A stretch of 6,906 bases of DNA from Anaerolineales bacterium. GTDB taxonomy: Bacteria; Chloroflexota; Anaerolineae; Anaerolineales; E44-bin32. Shown in pieces: positions 1-6,222 of the stretch. Under the pieces are notes generated by a model. The model worked only from the letters and a program-made list of their open reading frames with translations. It searched no databases and was not told the DNA's origin. Every line of letters begins with the position of its first letter. The stretch's first letter is position 1. The DNA is taken from the NCBI GenBank assembly GCA_030673085.1, contig DAOVFE010000092.1, positions 1-6,906 of the forward strand, in the 5' to 3' direction. Made by a program: the position numbers and the translations under genes.

Positions 1-88
1 TAAGAAAGCCGACAATTCCATATATTGCTCCGAACCGAGCCTGACGACATGGATCTTCAATCCCTCGTCGAAGCATAAGATAGGCAAA
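1..88 (-). pseudogene. ccmC: Continuation of ccmC after the in-frame TAA, cut by the window edge
   Basis: Reading on from the TAA at 89-91 without a change of frame gives 29 open codons, FAYLMLRRGIEDPCRQ followed by ARFGAIYGIVGFL. This fits the CcmC segment that follows the WWD motif: the end of a helix, a basic cytosolic loop and the next helix. As I recall the E. coli protein, its Leu-Tyr-Val-Gly in this helix puts a tyrosine at the stop position. TAT or TAC to TAA is one base change. No frameshift is needed. The rest of the gene, including the second conserved histidine, lies beyond the left edge. It could be the second half of a pseudogene, or part of an intact gene if the stop is an error. 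Confidence 0.8.
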
Positions 89-463
89 TTAAATTAGCTC
101 CATAATGACGGCAGTGACCAGGCGCGGATCCCAGGTCCACCACGTATTCCAGATCGGCCGGGCCCATACCGAGCCGCTGACGATATTAATCATCGTGAAG
201 ATTACTCCGATTTCAACCGATGCCAGAGCAACACTATCCCAAAAGTGTTTTCTACCCGCTAAATATACGCCGCCGGCAATTGCGGTAACCAGGAACGCCA
301 GGGCACTTACCCATCCAGCCGAAACATGAAAATAAAATATCCTCTGAACATCGCCCATCACCGCTTCGCGCGGCGCATAAATTAAAACCATATATAAAGC
401 CAAGCTAAAAAGCGCTAGCGTGAGGCCATTAAGGATTTTTAGACCTCTAGGCATTGTATCCAT
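89..463 (-). CDS. ccmC: CcmC, haem exporter/CcmE-interacting membrane protein, N-terminal part ended by an in-frame stop
   Basis: CcmC is the integral membrane protein that loads haem onto CcmE with CcmA and CcmB. Visible here are two clear hydrophobic helices (about residues 11-30 and 47-69) and a third around 80-97. The conserved external histidine is H46 in RIFYFHVSAGW, and the tryptophan-rich WWD haem-binding motif is at 105-115 (IWNTWWTWDPR). The ATG at 463 has AAAGGGA just upstream. The reading frame stops after 124 residues at TAA (89-91), although CcmC is normally about 220-250 residues. The same frame continues past the stop with CcmC-like sequence (see 1-88), so this is an interrupted ccmC, not a short family member. 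A protein ending here would lack the later helices and the second haem-ligand histidine. Identity is certain from the WWD motif and the neighbouring ccmB and ccmA; whether it works is doubtful unless the stop is a sequence error. Confidence 0.9.
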   Translation of the reverse strand: MDTMPRGLKILNGLTLALFSLALYMVLIYAPREAVMGDVQRIFYFHVSAGWVSALAFLVTAIAGGVYLAGRKHFWDSVALASVEIGVIFTMINIVSGSVWARPIWNTWWTWDPRLVTAVIMELI

Positions 464-473
464 CGATTCCCTT

Positions 474-524
474 TCAATGCATCAAAAGATCGATGCTAGG
501 CTCCTCCGCCCTGTTTCGAATCAT
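474..524 (-). other. Possible 16-codon leader ORF before ccmC
   Basis: The 91-bp gap between ccmB and ccmC holds an ATG (522-524) preceded by GAGGG. It opens a 16-codon frame, MIRNRAEEPSIDLLMH, whose TGA (474-476) runs into the Shine-Dalgarno region of ccmC. It has no membrane helix, so it is not CcmD. A 5-bp inverted repeat (GCATC/GATGC, 8-nt loop) covers its last codons and sits just upstream of the ccmC ribosome binding site. A leader role is a guess; ORFs this short arise easily by chance. Confidence 0.2.
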
Positions 525-554
525 TTCCCTCTAGTCTTTTGCTCTAGAATCTCA

Positions 555-1238
555 CTATTCCTCAACCACAAAATCAAACGTCATGAAGGCGACCGCAATT
601 GAAATCGTGTCATAGACAATCAGTAGATTCAACCAAGGCCTGATGTCGGCTATCTCTAAGCCCAGCAAAAAGCCATTGCTCGCCTTGACCGCGGCTATCA
701 ATACCGGCAAGATTATCGGGAATAATAGAATAGGCAACAAAATATCCCGTGTCCGGGCCTGCACCGACATAAAAGCCAGCAACGTTCCTATCGCAGTATA
801 ACCGATCGAACCGAGAAGAATCACGACCAGCAGCCCTGGCTGAAACAGGTTCACGCTGTAAAGTGCACTATAGACTGGTAAAACAATCGCTTCAACAATC
901 AGCATTAAGATCAGATTGCCAAACATTTTTCCAAAGTATATGGCGCTTCGATCGACTGGAGCCAGTAGCAGCCCATCGAGGCATCCCATATCTTTTTCAA
1001 TGGCCATCGAACGATTCAGTCCGAGCGTGCCGGCGAAGGCAAAGGTCACCCAGAGAATGCCTGAGGTGACTTCGCTCTGCACTTGGATGTTCAACTCCAG
1101 CGCGAAGTTAAAGATCAGAATCACTGCTATCGCAAACACCAACATGGCGCCGAAAAGCTCCTTGCTCCGGATTTCAGCAATAAGATCCTTCCATATTAGC
1201 GCGCCGACCATTCGCAGATATGCAGATACAGAATTCAT
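555..1238 (-). CDS. ccmB: CcmB, haem exporter permease subunit
   Basis: CcmB is the membrane-spanning partner of the CcmA ATPase in the complex that drives release of haem-loaded CcmE. At 227 residues it has the usual family length. The N-terminal amphipathic stretch YLRMVGALIWKDLIAEIRSKE is typical. About six membrane helices follow, near 29-49, 58-75, 105-128, 132-157, 167-187 and 203-222. Family-typical segments are FAGTLGLNRSMAIEKD with GLLLAPVDRSAIYFGK (69-104) and RTRDILLPILLFPIILPV (162-179). It begins 16 bp after the ccmA stop, so the two are probably translated together. The ATG at 1238 has a weak GGATAGG upstream; another ATG at 1250-1252 is out of frame and closes at once. An internal ATG at residue 10 is a possible alternative start. 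The stop is TAG. Nothing looks broken. Confidence 0.95.
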   Translation of the reverse strand: MNSVSAYLRMVGALIWKDLIAEIRSKELFGAMLVFAIAVILIFNFALELNIQVQSEVTSGILWVTFAFAGTLGLNRSMAIEKDMGCLDGLLLAPVDRSAIYFGKMFGNLILMLIVEAIVLPVYSALYSVNLFQPGLLVVILLGSIGYTAIGTLLAFMSVQARTRDILLPILLFPIILPVLIAAVKASNGFLLGLEIADIRPWLNLLIVYDTISIAVAFMTFDFVVEE

Positions 1239-1254
1239 GATCGCCTATCCATGA

Positions 1255-1971
1255 TCAGCTCAACCCGCTGTTTTCAGCGCCGATTATTTCCCGGTAAAGC
1301 GCCGCTAACATATCCGCGTCGAGCTTATCCCGTGATTTGGAATAATCAATTACTCCGTGTGCCAGGATGTCAATCCGGCTAGCCAGCTTGACTCCTCGCT
1401 CGAGATTGTGAGACACCATTACAATCGTCCGGCCACGAGACATCATCTCTTGCAAGACTCGATCGAGGATTATCTCTGCCTTTTGGTCTAGACCGGTATA
1501 AGGCTCATCCAAAAGCAAAAGCTCAGGGTCATGCAGTATCGCTCGGCTGATCGCCAGACGCTGCCGCATTCCACGTGAATAGTTCCGAACTAGATCTCGT
1601 CCACACACATCAAGCCCAACCAAAGCCATCAGCTCGGCTATCCGAGTTTTGCACTTATCCATGCTATATAAGCGGCTATAGAAACGAAGATTCTCTTCAG
1701 CGGTTAGATCCCCGTACAGCAAAGGTTGATGTGAAACAAAACCCACTATCCGCCTGACCATTCCCGACACGCGCGGAAGCCCGTAACCGGCGATTCGCAC
1801 CTCGCCTGAGCTGGGCCCGGAAAGCGAAGCCAGAATGCGCAAGAAAGTCGTCTTTCCCGCGCCATTTGGGCCAAGTAGAACCACGAATTCTCCGGATTCT
1901 GCCCGGAAATCCACACCCCTTAGGACCGGCTTGTGGCCAAATCGCTTGATTAACTTGCAGACTTCGATCAT
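1255..1971 (-). CDS. ccmA: CcmA, ABC transporter ATPase of haem export
   Basis: CcmA is the cytosolic ATPase that powers the CcmBC membrane complex, needed to free holo-CcmE from CcmC. From the chosen start the protein has 238 residues with a full nucleotide-binding domain: Walker A GPNGAGKTT (34-42), Q-loop Q82 in VSHQPLLYGDL, signature helix YSRGMRQRL (131-139), Walker B LLLLDEP with catalytic E156, D-loop GLD, and switch histidine H188 in VSHN. The signature departs from LSGGQ, but this form occurs in other CcmA-like ATPases. I chose the ATG at 1969-1971 because MIEVCKLIKRFG is a normal CcmA beginning. The frame extends to a GTG at 2011-2013, adding 14 residues, but I see no ribosome binding site there, and only a weak GAG before the ATG. 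It sits between the lipoprotein gene and ccmB, and CcmAB with CcmC completes the haem-loading module. Confidence 0.95.
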   Translation of the reverse strand: MIEVCKLIKRFGHKPVLRGVDFRAESGEFVVLLGPNGAGKTTFLRILASLSGPSSGEVRIAGYGLPRVSGMVRRIVGFVSHQPLLYGDLTAEENLRFYSRLYSMDKCKTRIAELMALVGLDVCGRDLVRNYSRGMRQRLAISRAILHDPELLLLDEPYTGLDQKAEIILDRVLQEMMSRGRTIVMVSHNLERGVKLASRIDILAHGVIDYSKSRDKLDADMLAALYREIIGAENSGLS

Positions 1972-2038
1972 AACGATACACTCATTGATAGGCTGTAGGG
2001 TCGACTTGCTCACAGTCTATATTCTATAACCGCATGCC

Positions 2039-2044
2039 ATTATA
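2039..2044 (-). promoter_or_regulatory. Possible internal -10 box upstream of ccmA
   Basis: The minus strand reads TATAAT, a perfect -10 hexamer, immediately after the lipoprotein stop codon and about 68 bp before the preferred ccmA ATG. No good -35 lies 16-18 bp further upstream: the best register is CTGTTC, which overlaps a coding-region hairpin. It may give ccmABC some independent expression, but an AT-rich gap can produce this hexamer by chance. Confidence 0.2.
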
Positions 2045-2047
2045 GTT

Positions 2048-3388
2048 CTACTGCATCAGGCGAACAGCCTGCTGCTTGAGCGCCATCCGTCGCTTTTTAT
2101 ACATCGCTCCGGACACTTGACCAGCATCATAAGCACTGTCAAGGTCCGCCATCTGCTGAATCACTGCCTTAAGGTCCAGATTTAAATCCTCTTTTATAGC
2201 CGTTCCTTTTTTCTCTTCTTTCGGCGAGCGGAACCTGTCCCGCAAAAATATCCACTTGGCTGCCAAACCCAATGCCGATATCATTGCCAGGACGCCAATT
2301 ACAACCTCCGGAGGCGAACTTGCCAAAAGACCTGCGCTTTCCCCTGGCGCACTCCCGGAAAGCGTTATCTCCAGGTTTGCTTCTCGGTTGATCGCATCCA
2401 AACGATAATGCCGAAAAGCGATACCGCTCACTCGCATTACGCCTTGATCTTCGATGCCCGCTCCTTGCACTTCGGGTCCCCTGTCCGGGATTAATACGAT
2501 CACTGCATTTACCGGATACTGCATCCGTTGTATAAGATCGAGGCCTCGCCGGTATGGCAGGAAAAAGCTAAAGACGAGCTCACTAACCTCTCGCCCCGGC
2601 TGAAGCGGAGCAGTATCGGCGAAACCACTCTCGGTCAGAGAAAAACGATCTTCTAACACACCTTCTTCAAAGCTCAAGCCTATGGCGCCGTCGGGCAACA
2701 TCACATCAACAACCGGGTTATCTAGAGATGCCACTACTGCGCGGTCGCTCAGGTTTGAAAGCACCCACATTTCTACAATTTGAACAGTGCCATCGGGCGG
2801 AAAATCAAACAGCAGGTGTAGGCTCTCGACTTGAATAGCGCTGCCATCTTCAGTCGTCTCATAAATTGTCAAAGGCAAATCTATCAACGACAGGCCTTCA
2901 TCATAGTATCCCATCGTCGAACGATAGATCACATTCTTATATTTGGTGGTGACAAAAAAAAGCAAACCCGGCTCGGCATAGACATCCGAAAATAAAAAGC
3001 GGCCATGCTCATCAGTTTTCGTAGTTTGGCTAATTACTTCCACTTGGTTGTTGAAGCCATGCAGGGAAATAGTCAGATTCTCGGGGATCGAGCCGCCGGC
3101 CGAATCATTTGCAACCTGCCCGCGGATGACGATGGCCCGAGCTCCGGTAGCCTCATCCGCTTTGGCTTCCCCTTGGCTGGATTTATCGGTTCCGACCTCC
3201 TCAGTTGCCAGGCTCATGTCCGCTTCCGGCAAAATAGACGCAGATGCAGGCAATTCTTCCCACTGGCCGGCTGCCTGCCCCTCAGCCTGATAATCGGCCA
3301 TCGACGGCGGCGGAGTCACATCCCCCGCCTGAGAACAAGCGGCCAGGATTAGTATGAATAGCGCGCCGAAAACTATGACCCTATTCAA
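2048..3388 (-). CDS. Membrane-anchored lipoprotein with beta-rich external domain and CcmI-like cytosolic tail
   Basis: I know of no named gene for this 446-residue protein; similar proteins seem to occur in Chloroflexota ccm clusters. It starts with a lipoprotein signal peptide with lipobox LAAC (C18 lipidated), then a Pro/Glu/Ala-rich linker to about 84. A beta-rich region (85-180, VIRGQVAND...GRFLFSDV) looks like a carboxypeptidase-regulatory/Ig-like fold. A second beta-rich region runs to about 345. A membrane helix (362-382) and a charged cytosolic tail follow. The tail (405-443) has L-D-x5-G-Q-V-x4-Y-x4-R-x2-L, matching the CcmI-like segment of the upstream neighbour. The protein would thus be held at both ends and span the membrane. 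I see no CXXCH, so it is not a cytochrome. The TTG start overlaps the upstream TGA (TTGA) and has AGGGGG 4 nt away, implying translational coupling. A role in presenting apocytochrome or scaffolding CcmF is inference. Confidence 0.85.
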   Translation of the reverse strand: MNRVIVFGALFILILAACSQAGDVTPPPSMADYQAEGQAAGQWEELPASASILPEADMSLATEEVGTDKSSQGEAKADEATGARAIVIRGQVANDSAGGSIPENLTISLHGFNNQVEVISQTTKTDEHGRFLFSDVYAEPGLLFFVTTKYKNVIYRSTMGYYDEGLSLIDLPLTIYETTEDGSAIQVESLHLLFDFPPDGTVQIVEMWVLSNLSDRAVVASLDNPVVDVMLPDGAIGLSFEEGVLEDRFSLTESGFADTAPLQPGREVSELVFSFFLPYRRGLDLIQRMQYPVNAVIVLIPDRGPEVQGAGIEDQGVMRVSGIAFRHYRLDAINREANLEITLSGSAPGESAGLLASSPPEVVIGVLAMISALGLAAKWIFLRDRFRSPKEEKKGTAIKEDLNLDLKAVIQQMADLDSAYDAGQVSGAMYKKRRMALKQQAVRLMQ

Positions 3389-3870
3389 ACATCCCCCTTT
3401 TCAGCTTTCAGCCGCCGTCCACATCGAGCGCAAAATAGATCATCCGGCGAAATCGGCGCATTGCAATCAGGACAGGCAATTGAGCTCGAGTGCATTTCAG
3501 CCGGTTTTTGATTGGCTCCAATGACATGATTAGCGCCCTTACTGATCGTATCCTGACGATGAGCAAGCACGGCCTTTTCAATCGGATCCTCAGACCAAAG
3601 ATGGTCAATCTGGCGAAGTATTTCAGCTCCACTGGCCACTAGCCTGGCTCGTTGAGCCTGATAATCGTGTTCCTGAATCTTGCCTAATGCGTGATCCATG
3701 TCCAGTTCTTGCAGCCTCTCCAAGATTCGCTCGCGCTTCACCTGCAAATGAGAATAACCGTCTTCGCCATCGGCTACCATCGCTCTCTCAGATGACACAA
3801 ACGGACGAACGATATAAGCCACAGATGCAATTGTCATTGCCACGAGGACTAGAATCGAGGCTACATCCAT
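3385..3870 (-). CDS. CcmI N-terminal-like membrane protein fused to a zinc ribbon
   Basis: This 161-residue protein has three parts. Residues 4-22 form an N-terminal membrane helix followed by VRPFV, as at the start of CcmI. Residues 45-90 are a charged helical segment with the CcmI pattern ERLQELDMDHALGKIQEHDY and a following R-x-x-L. Residues 133-150 are a zinc ribbon with CPDC and CARC, the four cysteines set to bind one zinc. The second helix and TPR domain of full CcmI are missing. By the positive-inside rule the helical segment and zinc ribbon face the cytosol. CcmI normally helps hand apocytochrome to the ligation complex, so its place between ccmF and the lipoprotein gene suggests a related, reduced role (inference). 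The ATG at 3870 has TGGAG 8 nt upstream. Its TGA overlaps the TTG of the lipoprotein gene. It would often be annotated only as a zinc-ribbon protein. Confidence 0.85.
   Translation of the reverse strand: MDVASILVLVAMTIASVAYIVRPFVSSERAMVADGEDGYSHLQVKRERILERLQELDMDHALGKIQEHDYQAQRARLVASGAEILRQIDHLWSEDPIEKAVLAHRQDTISKGANHVIGANQKPAEMHSSSIACPDCNAPISPDDLFCARCGRRLKAEKGDV
3393..3401 (-). promoter_or_regulatory. Ribosome binding site deciding the TTG start of the lipoprotein gene
   Basis: The minus strand reads AAAAGGGGG, four bases before TTG at 3386-3388. No in-frame ATG is close by, and starting here yields a complete signal peptide with lipobox. An overlapping ATG at 3390-3392 is out of frame and closes after three codons. 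The site lies inside the last codons of the upstream gene, so the two are coupled. Confidence 0.7.
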
Positions 3871-3874
3871 TCAA

Positions 3875-4024
3875 CTAACTCCAATTAATAGTTCGGAACA
3901 ACCATTGCCCATGCCGGTTCTCAGCTTTTGTTTCGAGCGCCAAGCCTATGACATCCTCAGGCCTATCATGATCCAAAAAAGGGTGTGTCATTTGAATTCC
4001 CGCTCCTACCGATCTTGCACCCAT
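3875..4024 (-). CDS. Possible small protein, 49 codons, between ccmF and the CcmI-like gene
   Basis: I do not recognise this ORF. It fills most of an otherwise empty 188-bp gap. From ATG 4022-4024 (AGGA four bases upstream) it encodes 49 residues: a glycine-rich start, MTHPFLDHDRPEDVIG, then a mixed hydrophilic end with WLFRTINWS. There is no membrane helix or cysteine motif, so it is not CcmD, CcmG or CcmH. An ATG at 4025-4027 adds one residue, and an internal ATG at 3989-3991 would leave 38 residues. The TAG (3875-3877) lies between the Shine-Dalgarno and the ATG of the CcmI-like gene. The start touches the TGA of a 12-codon ORF that itself overlaps the ccmF stop (ATGA). The chained arrangement supports translation; short length and unknown family argue for caution. 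Confidence 0.3.
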   Translation of the reverse strand: MGARSVGAGIQMTHPFLDHDRPEDVIGLALETKAENRHGQWLFRTINWS

Positions 4025-4062
4025 CATTTCCTGCCGGCGGTTGCCTTTATTAGCCGACTCAT
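4024..4062 (-). other. 12-codon ORF overlapping the ccmF stop (ATGA)
   Basis: An ATG at 4060-4062 overlaps the ccmF TGA as ATGA and encodes MSRLIKATAGRK. It stops at TGA (4024-4026), which overlaps the next ATG as TGATG. Such overlaps suit ribosome reinitiation. It could equally be a chance by-product of the stop region, and the peptide has no recognisable feature. Confidence 0.15.
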
Positions 4063-4093
4063 AAGATATCCTTATGCGATGTCGCCGGCAACC
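4033..4093 (-). repeat. Nested inverted repeats around the ccmF stop codon
   Basis: On the minus strand GGTTGCC (4087-4093) can pair with GGCAACC (4039-4045). In a different register GCCGGCG (4083-4089) can pair with CGCCGGC (4033-4039). Inside lies a tight hairpin, CATAAG/CTTATG with a 5-nt loop (4060-4076), which contains the end of ccmF. There is no T-run, so it is not a standard intrinsic terminator. It could be an mRNA-stabilising or processing structure separating ccmF from the downstream genes. Confidence 0.4.
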
Positions 4094-6107
4094 GGGCTGA
4101 TTTCGCTTTACGTTTAGGCCATAAAATAAGCAAGACGCCGAGAATGAAGGCTGGCCCGCTTGCCCATATGAAATTCACCAGCGGATTGCGATAGACTCTA
4201 AAAGTTGCGCCATCGGCCATAGTTTCCCCCCAACTAACCAGTCGAATATATAAATCATCCGCCATTGTCGAACGCACAGCCGGAATGGTCACCGATTGCT
4301 GCCAACGATAGTAGTAATCGATCCGCGGGAAATAACTACCCAAATAATCGTCATCATGGTAAACCGAGATTGCTGCCCGGGTGATATTGCGCCCATCCGT
4401 CAAGTCAAATTGAGATAGACCATCGTATCGGACCGCATAGCGTCCGAGAGTGATCTGCTCGCCTAAAGCCAATGTATCCTGGGTTTCAGTCTGAAATATC
4501 TCAATGCCTAGAATTCCAATTGCAATTAGCACTATACCGAGATGAATCAAACAGCCTCCATAACGCCGGTGATTGCGGCTCATCAGCCGCCGAAGAGTAA
4601 TCGTTAGGATTTCGCCCTGCCCCTGTCCCCGCGCTTTCGCCTTGCGCCAGAACTCATACAGCATTGCCATCGCTGCAAATGCCGCTAACCCATAGCCAAT
4701 CAGCGCCGTCAAATTGCGCACGCCATTAATCAACAGCGCTGCAATTACAGCAATCGATCCAAGCCCTGGTTTCCAGATTGCTGCGCCTAAAGCCTTGATT
4801 GAGATTCGCCCATATGCTGAGAGCGATGCTGCGCCCATTAACAAGAGCAGTCCAGCCCATAAAGGACCGGTGCTCTTTTTATAGAAATCCGGACCGACCG
4901 CCATCCTCCGTCCACTGAAGAATTCGGAGACCGTCGGGAAAACAACACCCCAGAAGCAGATAGCCAGGATGCCCAGCAAGAGGAAAAATGAAAATAAAAT
5001 GAGCGCTTCACGAGAAAGAAGCGAGCCGACTTCATTCTCGGTCTTCAGATCACCCCATCGCCAGATAAGTAATGCCATCGATCCCACTAATATGACCGCA
5101 ATGAAAATCAAGAACATGGGTCCAATCTCTGACTGAGCGAAAGTATGAACTGAAGAGACTATGCCCGATCGAGTCAGAAAAGTCCCGAAAATGACCAGGG
5201 AGTAGGTAAGCATGATTAATACAGTGGTCCACCGTCTGAATATGCCCTTTCTTTCCTGCATCATTAATGAATGTAGGAATGCCGTCCCTGTAAGCCAAGG
5301 CATGAGCGCGGATATCTCGACCGGATCCCATCCCCAATATCCGCCCCAACCCAGCACATCATAAGACCACCTTGAGCCTAGAATCAGCCCTAGCGAGAGG
5401 AAAAGCCAGGCAATCAGCGACCAGCGTCGCGTAATTCGCGTCCAGCGTTCATCCACTGAGCCAGATATCAGCGCGGCCACATAAAGTGCATACAGAACGA
5501 CAAATGACACAAAACCCAGATAGAGCATCGGCGGATGAATAATCATCCCCGGATGTCGCAGCAATGGGTTCAATCCCCGGCCATCGTCCAATATCAACGG
5601 CAGCCCCCCAACCGGTTGAAACAAGGCGGCTACCTGACGGCCATCAAATGTTTTCCATAACCGGGCAAATGGATTTTCAAAGAAGATTAAAAGCGAGAGA
5701 AAAAAGGCCAGGGTTACCATTGTAACCACAATTACCCAAGGCAAATATTTGGCCTCTCGCTTCCATCGGCCTAGTACAGCAGCCGCGGCAAATGCAGCCA
5801 TAAGCCATGACCAGAATAACAGCGATCCCGCCTGACCAGCCCATAAGGCAACCGCTTTTAGATAGGCCGGCATCGCGCTGTCCGTCGCCGAAGCCACATA
5901 GCCAACCTCATAATGGCCGCCAATCAGGAGCGTGATTAATGCCAGGACCGAAATGGTCGTCAATGGAAGGGTGAGCTGCAGGGCATGCCTAGCGCTTTCA
6001 ACCCAGTTTGGTCGCCGGCGGATTGCGCCGAATATCGCCGCCAGAGCGCTATAAACAGTAGCCGCAAAGGCAATCACCAAACTGAAATAGCCGATGTTGC
6101 AAAGCAC
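4059..6107 (-). CDS. ccmF: CcmF, cytochrome c haem lyase/haem handling protein
   Basis: CcmF receives haem from CcmE and attaches it to apocytochrome c on the outer membrane face. The protein has 682 residues, close to the family norm, with many membrane helices. The WWD haem-binding motif WGGYWGWD is at 254-261, followed by PVEISALMPWL. All four conserved histidines are recognisable: H191 in IIHPPMLYLG, H279 in TAFLHS, H321 in SSVHTFAQSE and H522 in CLIHLGIV. A large external loop (about 540-640) precedes the last helix (645-663) and a basic tail. The start is GTG at 6107: AGGAGG lies 8 nt upstream and the frame meets a TAG about 13 codons further up with no ATG between. It follows ccmE by 115 bp. 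The stop is TGA. No defect is visible, so identity is very secure. CcmH, its usual partner in haem ligation, is not encoded nearby. Confidence 0.97.
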   Translation of the reverse strand: MLCNIGYFSLVIAFAATVYSALAAIFGAIRRRPNWVESARHALQLTLPLTTISVLALITLLIGGHYEVGYVASATDSAMPAYLKAVALWAGQAGSLLFWSWLMAAFAAAAVLGRWKREAKYLPWVIVVTMVTLAFFLSLLIFFENPFARLWKTFDGRQVAALFQPVGGLPLILDDGRGLNPLLRHPGMIIHPPMLYLGFVSFVVLYALYVAALISGSVDERWTRITRRWSLIAWLFLSLGLILGSRWSYDVLGWGGYWGWDPVEISALMPWLTGTAFLHSLMMQERKGIFRRWTTVLIMLTYSLVIFGTFLTRSGIVSSVHTFAQSEIGPMFLIFIAVILVGSMALLIWRWGDLKTENEVGSLLSREALILFSFFLLLGILAICFWGVVFPTVSEFFSGRRMAVGPDFYKKSTGPLWAGLLLLMGAASLSAYGRISIKALGAAIWKPGLGSIAVIAALLINGVRNLTALIGYGLAAFAAMAMLYEFWRKAKARGQGQGEILTITLRRLMSRNHRRYGGCLIHLGIVLIAIGILGIEIFQTETQDTLALGEQITLGRYAVRYDGLSQFDLTDGRNITRAAISVYHDDDYLGSYFPRIDYYYRWQQSVTIPAVRSTMADDLYIRLVSWGETMADGATFRVYRNPLVNFIWASGPAFILGVLLILWPKRKAKSARLPATSHKDIL

Positions 6108-6115
6108 GCCTTCAC

Positions 6116-6121
6116 CCTCCT
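6116..6121 (-). promoter_or_regulatory. Ribosome binding site fixing the GTG start of ccmF
   Basis: AGGAGG on the minus strand, 8 nt from GTG 6105-6107, is the strongest Shine-Dalgarno in the window. A small hairpin (TCATC-GGTT-GATGA, 6121-6134) abuts it and could limit access. Confidence 0.75.
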
Positions 6122-6134
6122 CATCAACCGATGA
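6121..6134 (-). repeat. Small hairpin abutting the ccmF ribosome binding site
   Basis: Minus strand TCATC and GATGA are perfect complements around a GGTT loop, and the second arm runs directly into AGGAGG. The TGA of a possible 15-codon leader ORF lies within it, so ribosomes finishing that ORF would melt it. The stem is only five pairs, and its function is unproven. Confidence 0.25.
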
Positions 6135-6171
6135 TCGATAGCTCTATCTTCATATTATGGGAGCCAAACAA
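6124..6171 (-). other. Possible 15-codon leader ORF before ccmF
   Basis: In the 115-bp ccmE-ccmF gap the minus strand has AAAGGAG (6177-6183) five bases before TTG (6169-6171). This opens LFGSHNMKIELSIIG (first residue Met if TTG initiates) and stops at TGA 6124-6126, next to the ccmF Shine-Dalgarno. The strong ribosome binding site has no other obvious use. A coupling leader is plausible but unproven. The rest of the gap has a weak AGCTC/GAGCT repeat and no terminator. Confidence 0.2.
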
Positions 6172-6222
6172 TACCGCTCCTTTATCAGCTCTAACGCTTT
6201 TTGAGCTAGAAACTGGGCAATG

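Noticed and set aside
105..329. Plus-strand ORF of 74 codons opposite ccmC
   Set aside because: It lies antisense to clear CcmC coding sequence including the WWD motif, has no ribosome binding site and resembles no protein.
474..524. 16-codon ORF between ccmB and ccmC considered as CcmD
   Set aside because: CcmD is a small membrane protein; this peptide is short, charged and lacks a hydrophobic helix.
1555..1581. Degenerate ABC signature (YSRGMRQRL) in CcmA considered as a loss of function
   Set aside because: Walker A, Walker B, Q-loop and switch His are all intact, and this signature variant is normal among CcmA-like ATPases.
2052..2074. Hairpin CAGGC/GCCTG at the end of the lipoprotein gene considered as a terminator
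   Set aside because: It lies within coding sequence, and the downstream minus strand has no T-run.
3005..3352. Plus-strand ORF of 115 codons opposite the lipoprotein gene
   Set aside because: It is a shadow of the opposite strand; the minus frame has a signal peptide, lipobox and membrane helix, while this frame has no recognisable feature.
3905..4117. Plus-strand ORF of 70 codons over the ccmF end and the following gap
   Set aside because: It overlaps the ccmF C-terminus, has no Shine-Dalgarno sequence, and its Cys/His-rich composition looks like random antisense translation.
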